Assembly: GCA_030144725.1 (NCBI GenBank)
Contig: JASKMD010000017.1
Coordinates: 6,071,992-6,135,991, forward strand
DNA: 64,000 bases
Reading direction: 5' to 3'
Origin: Haematococcus lacustris
Taxonomy: Eukaryota > Chlorophyta > Chlorophyceae > Chlamydomonadales > Haematococcaceae
Shown: positions 13,309 to 25,000 of the stretch, piece by piece
Layout: the number at the start of each line of letters is the position of its first letter
How positions within the stretch are numbered: the stretch's first letter is position 1
Notes under the pieces: model-generated
What the model was told of the DNA's origin: nothing
The model's database searches: none
What the model saw: the letters and a program-made list of their open reading frames with translations, nothing else
Position numbers and translations under genes: made by a program

Positions 13309-16300
13309 GGCAGACAGGCCAAAGCCAGGCGCACCAAGAGCAGCAGCAGGCAAGGCAGGTGGGGTGGGGTGGGGCTCCCGACGTCGTGCTGCCATGATAA
13401 CACCGGAACAGTCGCTCCCCGGGTTGCCTGGGTCGCCTGGGTACATGCCCAGCACGTTGAGCACGTCCCTGAAGTTCAGGCCCACGGCAGTCACCGCCAA
13501 CAACATCTCCCCCGGCTGCAGAGCTGCCGCGGCAGCGGCCGCGTCAACGGCTCCAGGGACTAGGTTCGCAAAGCTGCCACGAGGCTGGGCAGAGACCTGC
13601 AGGAGTCACCAGGCCAGTGGCACACCCAGCACTAGATAGCAGCCGCAGGGAGGTGAGCAGGTAGGTAGGTAGGTGAGTCCAAGTAGGAACAATGACAGCA
13701 GTGCCACTTCCTGAAGAACCTGACAGCACGCGCTAGCCAACATGTGACAGGGCACCCTACAAGGTTCGTGGCAGGGAGGCACCTCGCGGGCCCTCTGCTC
13801 ACCTGGTACCATTGAGCCCCGGGCATGGCGGCGGGAGCCACGGGCAGCAGCCGCGGCACCAGCGCTGCTGCCGCTCCAGCCTGGCCGCCCCAAGGGACCA
13901 CCTGCTGCCCCGCTGACCCCTCCTCGGCTCCCTTTGCTGCTCCATGGCCAACCCACCCAGCGGGCGCAGCCGCGCTGCCCTGCGTCACGCTGACTCGCAG
14001 CCCCAATCGTTCACTGGCTGCCACCCGCGTCAGCCCAGCCACCGCCCCTGCCGTGCGCGACTGCTCGCTGAACCTTTCGCAGTACCCCGAGGCCAGACCA
14101 GCATCGTGTCCACCCAGCTGCACGTCACAATGCTGGGGCGCCGAGGGGTCCGCGGGCTGAGGCAGGCTGGACAGCAGCTGCAGCGCTGCCGAGGCAGCCA
14201 GGCTGGGCTGGGCTAAAACACTATCTGACAAGGTGATGCCAGCCACTGAGGCTGAGGGTGGTGGAGTGGTCAGGGAGGAGGAGGCGAGGGACAGGGACAG
14301 TGTCCGGTGGCGAGTGCTGGCTCGTTGGTGCTGGTCGCAGGCTGGGGTCACATCATCAACAGCCCACTCAAGGGTATACATGCAGTCAGGCTGGTGAGCC
14401 TCTTTCAAGCTGTGTGGGCTCGTTTTGGCCTTGCGCGGAGCATCTTGTGCAGCCTGGCTGTCCGGTTGATGAGCAGCTCGCCGCGACATGCGGGAAGCAG
14501 TGGTATTAGGGATGTGGGCTGAGGGCTGAGTACGAGGCATGCGCCTCGTCTGCAGCCCATGTACTCCACTGGCAGCCCCCCAGGTGCCCAGAAGTCTGAA
14601 GTTGCTTGTGTTGCTGCTGCTTGGGCTGGGTGCGGGAGCGGAGGGAGCGGAAGAGACAGAGCTCGGCCGAGGGCGGGCGGTGGCTGTAGCCTGATTTGTG
14701 GCCGCTGCTGAGCCTTGGACTGCCCAGCACTCTGTTGTGCAGCAGGCCAGGCTGCCCAGTGCATTGGAAGGGGAGATGCTGCTTGGGTTGGTGTGGGCTG
14801 CGGAGGGGTGGGCTGTGGTGATTGCTCGCGTCTTGGCAAAGGTTGGAGCGCCAGGAGCGAGCGCCACGGCTGGTGCGGTGTGCATTGCGGCAGTCACAGG
14901 CACCGCGGGGCCACTTGTTTCCGCTGCTGCAGACTCCCCTTTCGTGCCGTCGGACTGATGGCCAGGGCGTGGTGCCGAGGCGAAGGAGGAGGAGGAGGTG
15001 GGGACACCAGCACGTTGGATGACCCCGAGGTGGAAGGAGGCGTCGAGGAGGGCCGGGTGGGTGAGGTAGGCCGGCTCACCGCCCCCTGCTGCCTGGCTGC
15101 TGCTAGCGCCTGAGGGCGGCTGGGCGAGCTGGGCAATGGGTAGTCCAGGAGGCGACAGCTGCACCGCAGGGAGGCCGCTGGAGCTGGGCCGCGGACGAGC
15201 GGAGAGAGATGTAGAGACTGCAGGGGAGGGGCTGGTGCTGTGGTGGCTGGCCGCGGCCATGATGGTGGCCAGCAGCTTAAGCACGCGGGCGTGTTCGGGG
15301 GATCGACTAGCTCCAGAGACTGACTCCGCTTCCTCGAACTTGGTCTTGGCGGCATCACCAGCGGATGAGGAGCGCGGGGCTGCGCCAGAGGAGCTAAGCA
15401 GCATCCCCACCCTGCCCACCATGCACTGCTGGAAGGATGGACCCTCCTCCTCCTCAGCATCATCTTCTTCCTCTTCCTCCTCCTCAGCTGCCTCAGCCAT
15501 TGCATGGGAGTCCAGCTCGCGGGCAGAGGTATGGGAGTCAGGGCAGAAGGAGAGTGCCAGTGTGCCGTGCGCCAGCTGCAGCTCGCACCTGACCACCAGG
15601 CCTGTGGCTGAGCCCTGGGAAGGTGCTGCCGGAGGGAGGATCATGGGCCGCGTGAACGCTACTGACTGCAGCGCGACGCCCGAGGGTAGCAGCACCGGGT
15701 GGTTGGGGCCACTGCGGCTCAAGGCGGGTCGAGTCGAGGAGCTCGAGGAGGGGACGGTGTACGCAGTGGTCGCGGCCAGGAGGCCGAGCTCTAGGCTGGC
15801 TGCCCCGGGGACGATGATGGAGCCAGACACTTGGTGATCCCACATCCAGGCCAGCCGGGGCATCGTGTGCAGCCTGACAAGCAAGCAAGCACAGCACAGC
15901 GCGGCAGGTCGAGATTGGCCCTTCGACTGGGCCACACTGAGTCGAGGCTATAGATGTCGAGTCCATTGTCAGCTAGCGAGCAGGTGATCAAGGGGCTGTG
16001 GTGTGCCCAGCTGCCAGTGGGCGGGATGCACAGCCATGGGCCAATGCATGGACAAGTTGTGCACATGCGCAGTGCCCAGTGAGACCAAGACTAAGCAGCA
16101 ACAGCATGCTAGCAAATGGGAGGAGCTGGGATCCCAGTCCTACCACACCCAGCCTTGCAAGACTCGACTGCTGCCTGTGCACCTCGCGCTTAGGCAGCCA
16201 GCTCACCGGCACTCGAGCACCAGTCGTGCCTCTGCGGGCTGCGCGAGCACGCGGGAGAGTAGGGCGTGCATGGGCGGGTGCACCCACACTCGCTCGCGAG

Positions 16301-18989
16301 CCCACAGCATCTTCCCCCCGCCTGCCTTGGCTCCACTGGCAGGGCTGGCAGAGGGGTGGGTCAGTCTGCTGCTCTGTAGCAGCAGGCTCTGGCCGGCAGG
16401 ATGGGGGGAGGAGGGGGCGGGCAGAGCCGGCCGCATCAACAAGGTGTGGGCGTTGGTGCCTGCACGTAGATGAGCAGGCAGTGTACGGCTGGGCGGACGG
16501 CAGGTGTATGTGTTGGCATGGCATGGCATGGCATGGCATGGCATGGTGTTGGCATGGCATGGCATGGCATGCAGCTGGCTGTGCAGCTGCGGCTTGCTTA
16601 CCTATGCAACAGCCCTGAAAGCTGGCCAGTGATACGCTCACAAGCCCAGGGGGCTGGCATAGGATCAGTGGACAACAGGCTTAGGTGCTTGCCTTGGCTG
16701 TGTATGGCTGTCGGCCACAGCTCACCTGAGAAGGAGAAGGCGCTGACACCCCCCCAGCGGTCGCCCCCGCCCACTGCCCCAGACACCTCCCTGGGCAACA
16801 GCACAGGGCTGCTGGCGGCAGCTTGGCTGGTCAGGGCTGCCTCAAAGCAGGCAGGCAGCTGGGGGTTGGGGACCGCCAGGCCCAGCAGCGGGGCTGTGCA
16901 GGAGGAGGTCACCTGGGACAACAGCCGGCTGAGCCCCAGGATGCCTGCAGCCACAGGGCAGGCCGGCAGGTGACAGTTTAGGGTAGGGCGGGCAGTGTTT
17001 GCTTGATTGCTTGTTACTATGGCCCGGATGGCTTGCAGCTGCAGTCCTGACCCCTGCAATCATTTAACGTGGCTGGCAGGAGTAGAACCCCGCACCTGCT
17101 GCCGGCTCTGCATGGCCCATCTGGGACTTCAGGCTGGTGAAGGTCAAGGGGCCAGGGCCCTTGGCCGAGGCAGAGGAGGAGGAGGAGGAGGAAGATGGGC
17201 TGAGGAGCACAGTGAGGGCAGCGGCCATCTCAATAGGATCACCCAGGCCAGTGCCTGCAGGTATGGGAACACACAACACATGGCATGTGGACCCTGAGGG
17301 GAGGAGGGGAGGAGGGGAGGAGGGGAGGAGGGGAGGAGGGGAGGAGGGGAGGAGGGGAGGAGGGGAGGAGGGGAGGAGGGGAGGAGGGGAGGAGGGGAGG
17401 AGGGGAGGAGGGGAGGAGGAGAGGAGGGGAGGAGGGGAGGAGGGGAGGAGGGGAGGAGGGGAGGAGGGGAGGAGGGGAGGAGGGGAGGAGGGGAGGAGGG
17501 GAGGAGGGGAGGAGGGGAGGAGGGGAGGAGGGGAGGAGGGGAGGAGGGGAGGAGGGGAGGAATAGAGTCGCTAGCAAAGACCCCTGGCATCCAATGCTCT
17601 CACCTGTTCCATGTAGCTCATACTGTGTGACCTGCAGGTGCATGACCCCGGCACTGGCGTGTGCAGCTTTGATCACCGCCTGCTGGCTGGGCCCGTGCGG
17701 GGCGGTCAGGCTGCTGCTGCGCCCGTCCTGGTTCACGGCGCTGCCTGCCAACACAGCTAAGACAGGCAGATTGCCTGAGGTAGAGGAGGAGGCAGGCAGG
17801 GCAGCCAGGCACAGGCCTCCAGCACCCTCAGCGCGCACGTAGCCATCTGCCGATGCGTCCAGGGTCTTGCAGCGGCCGTCAGGGGCAAGCATGCCCGCCC
17901 GGTTGCATGCCTGCAGGGGCACATGGTCAGCACAATCAGGGAGGGGAGAGGAAAGGAACGAGGGCGGCACGACTTCCCAGCAAGACGACATGATACATTG
18001 ATACATGAATGCCAGATGGCTATACTCAGCCAGGTTGGCTGTGACAGCAGTTGTAAAACTGCCTAACCACCCAACCGTCTAACCACCCACCAGGGTCCAG
18101 CTGCTGGCCAGGGTGAGGTTCACACCAAGGGTCAGAGCGCGGCCCACCTCCCCGCTTTGGATAGACCTGCACCCCCATCCACACAGGTTCACACCAGATC
18201 ACACCTCGCCACACCACCAAGTGGTACACCATCACAGCAAATGGAAACCATACACCAACTTACTAGGGTCACACCTGTTCACATCAGGTCACACATTATT
18301 GCATGAGGTCACAGTGGGTCAAGGCAGGCCGCTGACCTGGCGGCCAGGTGCGAGGTCACGAGGGAGGAGGAGCAGGCGGTGTCCACGGTGAGAGCCGGGC
18401 CGTGCAGGCCCAAGGTGAAGGACAGGCGGCCCGAGGACACGGCCAGGTGCGAGCCTGACAGACAGCAGACAGCAGACACGGGCCCGGCAGGCTTGAGGCG
18501 CAGGGCAGGGGCAGGGGGCCAGTGGAGGTGGCACGAGGCGCGAGGAGCGTTGGCAGGGCAGGGAGGGGGCCGAGCCAGGCTTGCAGGCAAGATAGGGTGA
18601 CAGGATGTGTGTGGCTCTGGCCCTGGCCCTGGCCCTGGCCCTGGCCCTGGCCCTGGCCCTGGCCCTGGCCCTGGCCCTGGCCCTGGCCCTGGCCCTGGCC
18701 CTGGCCCTGGCCCTGGCCCTGGCCCTGGCCCTGGCTACACCCGGTGGGGGCCATGTCCCACCATACCGCCACCAGCCACGCCTCATACCCACCAGCAACC
18801 CAAAGACCACCGCTCTGCCCACCCACCCACCGGCCCACGGGCCAGCCCACCTGCCTACCCACCACCCCCTCTGACCCCTCCATCCTACCAGTGGCATAGT
18901 AGGGCGACACGGCGGTCTGCTGCAGACTCAGGGCGGCGTACTCCAGCTGGCTCACACCCACCCACACGCCCACTGCCCCCATGCCGTAC

Positions 18990-19021
<32 letters not shown>

Positions 19022-22000
19022 GCTGGTGGAGGGTGAAGGGGTGAAAGGGTCTGGGGCAGCTGCCAGTAGGTCGGCAGCGCATTCCAGCAGCAGGCGCTGC
19101 TGGGGGTCCATCAGCAGGGCCTCAGCCCCTGCTAGGCCAAATGCCTACGGGAGGCAGCACCAGCAGCGAGGGTGTAGGGTGCCAGACAATGAAAGCTACC
19201 ACACCATGCAGCTAAAAAGGATCAGCCACCACATCACACAGCAGCAGCATGTCTAGCAGTTGTACTTCACACAGCAGCAGCAACCCCAAACCCCACACAG
19301 CAGCAGTTGTCTAGAACTCCAACAGCACACTAGCAGTCGTAGCTAGTGTGTAACAGCAGGCAGCTTGCAGGTCAAGGGACTGGCCTGTCCCCTACTAAGT
19401 AGGGTCGTATTTTATGTGACTGAGCATGTCAGGCAGGGCAATGCAGGTGACAGTCACCTGGGCGTCAAACTGCTCTGCGCCGGGGAGGAAGGCGCCGAAG
19501 CGTGCGTGGCGTTCATCCGGGTGCAGGGGCAGCGGCACGGGGCTGTCCACATCCCACCTGCAACCCACAGCAACACACGACCAGCCCCCAGGTGCCTCTC
19601 AACCTCTTGCTGCGTCGTGAACCCAGAACAAAAGCCCGCCCTGTCATGCTGTCACATCCAACTCCTCAAGACAGCAACAGACCACAGCCCATACCCGGCT
19701 GGCCATGCCACAATGCCATGCTGTCATATTCATGTTGGCAAAGTTCCCATGTGACAGTGGCGAAACAAGGCCCACATCCACTGGGCTATGCTGTCTCGTG
19801 TGGCAAGCGACATGCACCCATCCTGGCCCCCGCAGCCGCAGCACCCACCGGGACAGGGGTACAGTCGTGGTGCAGCCTGCAGGCCCCGGGCCAGCCCCTG
19901 CGGTGTCCTGAGCCCAGCCTGCACCCCCTGCTGCTGCAGCCAGGGGCTGATCCACACCCCACATGCAGGGGCTTCGGCTCGAGGCAGCCACCACCGCCAC
20001 CGCGGGAGCCGCAGCATGGTGGCTAACAAGGGTCCTCGCGGGGGAGGTGGAGGAGGGAGGGAGTGGGGTCGGGGCGGCGCTCATGGTTGCCGCACTGCCT
20101 CTCTCGGCCGTGCTGTTGGGAATGGCAGGGGCTGCACCCGCGTTGCTAATGCGTGACAGCACCCCTGTCTGGTCGTCCACGAAGGCGGTGATGGCGGCAA
20201 CGGAAGGGTAGTCCCAGGCCAGGGTCGGAGGGAGGGCCAGGCCCAGCTTCTCCTCCAGCAGCCCAACGAGGGCCACCGCGCCGCTGCTGGCCAGCCCCAG
20301 GGAGCTGAGCGGCACGTCATAGTCCGCTGGCGAGGCGGCGGCTGCGCCCAACACTTCCTCTACTGCAGCCGCGACCAGCTGCAGGGCTGAGGCAGCTGCA
20401 GGGGCGGCAGGGGCGGCAGGGTGCCGATGGGGCACTGAGTTTGAGGCAGTGGCGTGATGGTCCCCCTGGGGAGATGAGTGCCATGCGGGTTGGGGGTGGG
20501 GTTCGTGGGCAGCAGCCGCAGCTCGAGGCATGGTGTCGTCGAGGAAATCTGCAAGGTGGGCGGGTGAGGGGTGGTCCCACACCAGGGTGGGTGGCAGGGC
20601 GCACCCCAACCGGGCCTCGAGGGCTGCGCCTAGAGCCACAGCACCGCTGCTGTTCAGCCCCACGGACATGAAGGGCGTGGAGGGGTCCAGTGCCGCTGCG
20701 GCGTCCTCGGAACTTGTGCCCAGCACCTCGTGGAGTGCTGCCAGCACCTCAGGCAGCCAGGGGGAGGAGGAAGGAGGCAGGGTGGAAGTAGGCTGGGGGC
20801 AGGGCGCGCTGCTCAATGCAGCTGAGGTGGTCTGCGTGACCGCAGCTTGCTGCAGTGGCTGAACAGGGGGAGCACCCTGCAGCAAATCCACCTGCTGCTG
20901 GGCATGGGCCAGCTGCTGCAGCAGCCCGGGGACATCGAAGTACGCGAGAGGGGGCAGGCCGCGCCTACCCTCCCGCAGAGCCTGTGTCAGAGAGTGTGCC
21001 TGTGCGGACACATGCAGGTCAGTGCAGCTGGGCAGCATGACTGCCTTGAGAGCCAACCCCAACTGCTCTGCCACGAGGTCGAGCGCTGCGGTCACACCCT
21101 CGAGCACCGCGCGCCGCGTCTGGTCCCGTGCCGCGGCCTGAGGCAGCTGCAGCAGCAGCAGCACGTGCTGGGTGCGCTGGCGTCGAGCTGCCTCGTCCAC
21201 GACACGGCCCAGACTTGCAGCCAAGCTGAGAGCGGTGGTGGGCACCAGCATCTGAGCATCCACCCAGCCCACAGCCAGTGCTGTCATAGGTGAGGTTGCA
21301 GCAGGAACAGGGGACCACCGGGCTGCTGGGCCAGCGGCAGGGATAGCTGTGGCAGTGGGCGTGAGACGCAGCTGGTTCCACGCGGGAGAGGAGGAGGCCA
21401 GGGGAGGCAGGCCCTGCCTGCCTGCTGCCAGGGCGGCGGCCAGGAGGTGAGGCTGCTGAGTGAGGCTGGCTGCAGCGTCCGCGGCAGGAGGGGCTCTCAG
21501 CAGTACCAGGTGCAGGGCCAGGTTGCAGGCCGCGGCACACTGAGCAGCAGCAGCCTGGGCTAGGGAGGAGGCGGAGGCTGGAGCGTGGCTCGCGTTGGGC
21601 AGCAGGTGCAGCAGCAGCAGCACATGCTGGGTGCCTGGAGGGAGGCGAGCCTCAGCCAGGCGGGCGTGCAGCAGTGCCGTCAGGGCCGCCTGGTGGAGCA
21701 GGTGGGCGGGTGAGGCTGTGGCTGCCACCACTTGGGTCAGCTGGGCCGAGGAGGAGGGAGGAGGGGGGGCTGGGGCAGGGGGGGTGGCAGTGGGGAGGTT
21801 GCGGGCTGTAGCAGGGGTGGGCGTGGAGGTTGTAGTGGTTGACAACAGCTGGCCGGAGGGGCCTGTGAGGGCTCTGAGCTGAACCTTTGACACTTTGCCG
21901 GTGCCCGTCATGGGCAGCTGCGGCATCACGTGCACCTGGCAGGGCAGCAAGGGGCGGCAGGCAGGGGGCCAGGGTGAGTGTGCTGGTGGCTGGGTCAGGG

Positions 22001-25000
22001 GCAGGGGCAGGCAGGGTGGGTCAGAGACGACCATTGTGTATGGGACAGAAGGTATAGGACAGGAGAGCTAGAGTTAGGGTCAGGATGGGTCAGGACCAGT
22101 GATGGGCGATTGGGTAATAATGTAATAAGTCGGTAATAATTCAGCGCAAAAAACGGTAATAAGTCGAAAAACTCGTCCTCAAAATGAGTGAACTTTATTA
22201 CATCGGTAATAGCTCCACCGCCCGTCTGGTACTCCGCTTATTACTCATCCCCCAACAATGTATCCCATCTTCCGCAAACCCCGAAGCGGGCGGCTGCCCA
22301 CCACAGCCGAACATCCATCGCAGAACAACCACATAGCGTCCCAACGCTCTGTAACAACAAGTGCCGATGACGAAGGCGTTGAGGTCAGTAAACGCAACAT
22401 GTCCGTCAACGCAGCATGTCAACAACGCTGCAGCCCAGCCTGTTGCATGCTGACCCATTAGGGCTAGGGTGTTGGGCTACAGCCCAGCCTGTTGCATGCT
22501 GACCCATTTGGGCTAGGGTTTTGGGCTGCAGCCCAGCCTGTTGCATGCTGACCCATTAGGGCTAGGGTGTTGGGCTACGGCCCAGCCTGTTGCATGCTGA
22601 CCCACTAGGGCTGGGGTGTGGGGCTATGTTGGATACTTTTGCATCCAGGTATACAAGGGAGTATGCTGTAATATAGAATTAGTTGGTAATTTTTGCGCAA
22701 TTAAACTATTTACGACATTAATAACAAATAACTATATATTAAAAGTAATAAAAAATGCCTGTTTTGATGTCTTTAATTACTCTGAGTAATACGTCTTTTC
22801 CGAATTGCCCATCACTGGTCAGGACGGGTCAGGGCCCTGCTAGACTGAGGCATCTTCCTTGCCTCTTCATTTCTCTGATGTAGATATATTCAACAATCAG
22901 AGCGCCTGAGCCTACCCCTGAGCCTATGCCTGCGCCTGAGCCCTTTCCACTTACCCGCATGGGGACCTTGTAATGTGCCAGCCGCTGCCGGCACCACGCC
23001 AGCAGCTGCTGGGCGGGGGCAGCTGGCCCTGCCCCGGGCCCTGCCTCCTGGCGGTTGCCAGGCTTGAGCACCACTGCCGCCATGACCATTTCACCCATCA
23101 CTGGGTTGGGTACCCCGTACACAGCAGCCTGAGCCACCAGGGGGTGTGCCTGCAGCACTGACTCCACCTCCGCGCAGTACACGTTCTCCCCGCCACACAG
23201 GATCTGCGGCCCAACAACAGCAGCAGCAGCAGCAGCAGCAGGAGCAGCAGCAGTGGAGAGCAAGGCAGGCAGGTGGCAGCAGCGGCTGCAGCAGCAGGGG
23301 CCACCCAGCCGTGGAGTCAAGGACCGCAGTTGGGAGGGCTGAATGGCTGCCACCCCAACTCACATCACATGGCTGCTGCTGCTGCTGCTGCTGCCCTCTG
23401 CTCTGCTGCTGCCCTCTGCCCTGCAGCTGGCCTGCTCCCCTCCCCTGCTCCACCCGCCCCCACCCACCATGTCCTTGGCCCTGTCCACGACTTGCAGGTA
23501 GCCATCCGCCCGAACCAGGGCCAGGTCGCCAGTCTTGAACCAAGCCCCTGCCGCCCCCGCCCCTTGGCCTCCCATCACAAAGGCCTCTGCGTTGGCCTTG
23601 GCATTGCCCACGTAGCCGCTGAAGACAGTTGGGCCCATGCACCACACCTCCCCCACCTGCCCACTGCCCGGCTGCACCTCATGCCCTGAGCTGGACCCGC
23701 CCTGGGCGCCAGGGGGGCTGGGCTGAGTGGCGGCAGCCGGCTGGGCCTCCTCCTGCACCACTTTGATGTTCATGAGGAGGAAGGGGCGGCCGCTGCTGCA
23801 CACCAGGTCTAGCAGCTGCTCGCAACGCTGGCCAGTCAGGGCCTGGCGGGGTAAGGGGCACAGCAGGCAGGGGGCACAGCAGGCAGGTTTCAGGGCATGG
23901 GGTCAGTTTGTTCAGTAGTGTGGGAGGACACACGCACAGGTGAAGGAAAGGAAAGGAAAGGCTGTGGTAGGGGGAAGGGGAAGGAGGTGCAGGCCAGGGG
24001 AGGGCCTAGCAAGTGGGAGGCGATGCCACCGTCCTCCGGCTGTCCACATGCTGCCCTCAACAAGCTGCCCTTCACTGTCCTCTGCTGCTGCGTCCTACAT
24101 GTGTCGTTCATGCGCAGCATGTGCTGCGCACAACTGACTGCGGCAGGGGCTGGCAGGGCAGGCGTACCTGCTGCGTCGGCCAGTCTTGGTGCAGGATGCT
24201 CATACTAATCTTGCCGCAGCACTCGGTCATGCCGTAGCTGCAGAACACCTCACAGCCCAGGGCAGCGGCCAGGCCCCGTACCTGAGCCAGGGCAGGGGCA
24301 GCGAGGCAGGCAGGGCAGGGCAGGGCAAGGCGGGGATTGGTACAGGTGACGGTGACGGTGTAAAAGGAAAATAAACAAATAATAATAAAAAACAAAAGAA
24401 ATATATCCCCCAATAACGAATTAAATCTGTTCCCCCAGGAGAACCCACGGCTTTTAGATAGAGTAGTGAAGACCACTCGACCACTAAGCCACGAGCTGCT
24501 GTGGTCAGGGTTGGGGCGGGGGTGGTGCAGGTGCCAGCGTAGGGGCAAGGGTGGACTTGGAGGGGCCCTGACCAGGTGAGGTAGGCTGCTGCAGGGGCTG
24601 TTGGTGTGCTGGACTGAGGCTCAGGCCAAGCCGGCTCACCACAGCTGGAGGCTGAGGGGAGCCCCCAAACGACACCACCCTCAGGCTGCTGAGGTCCGTG
24701 ACCGGCAGCCCCGGCTGGCTCATCATCAGCGCACCCATGGAGGCCGCGATGTTGGTCACACTCACACGTTCACGCTCTGCATGCAAGCAATGTGACCGCG
24801 CCATGAAGGATAAGGTGGGGCAGCCTATAGCCCCCATGGGTGTGAGTAAGGGAGGGGAGGGGGTGGAAGCTGGCCAGCAGCTAGCTGAGCAGCGAGCTGT
24901 GGGTCAGGTGAGGGGCAGCAGCCTGCCTGGCCTGACTGTCCCTGTGAGGGCCCCGCCTGCCTCTGAGGCCCCGAGGCAGGGTTGCAGGCATGAGGTGGGT

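Larger units (their letters stand above)
9540..20010 (-). other. PKS module 1: KS-DH-ER-KR-ACP, no AT
   Basis: KS1 (about 20000-16430) has [20 protein letters not shown], active Cys in VDTACSSSL (exon 18454-18337), YELHGTG then TGLGDPIEM, and [12 protein letters not shown], so the Cys-His-His triad is intact; it closes with SFSGTNAHT. DH1 (about 16260-14960) has [14 protein letters not shown] (HxxxGxxxxP) and [11 protein letters not shown] low-complexity Ser/Ala/Pro linker and a pseudo-KR (YTLEW start near 14370) follow. ER1 (13596 to about 11330) has [34 protein letters not shown] and [11 protein letters not shown]1 (about 11310-10000) has [11 protein letters not shown] and [19 protein letters not shown] with its Ser and Tyr. 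ACP1 (about 9780-9540) has [10 protein letters not shown]. Only about 60 residues separate KS from DH, which excludes an AT. Predicted output: one fully saturated two-carbon extension. Confidence 0.87.

Noticed and set aside
17013..17056. Possible extra exon in KS1 after GHAEPAAG
   Set aside because: Joining 17096 directly to 16944 gives [15 protein letters not shown], the expected KS sequence, and keeps phase; the extra block would break the motif.
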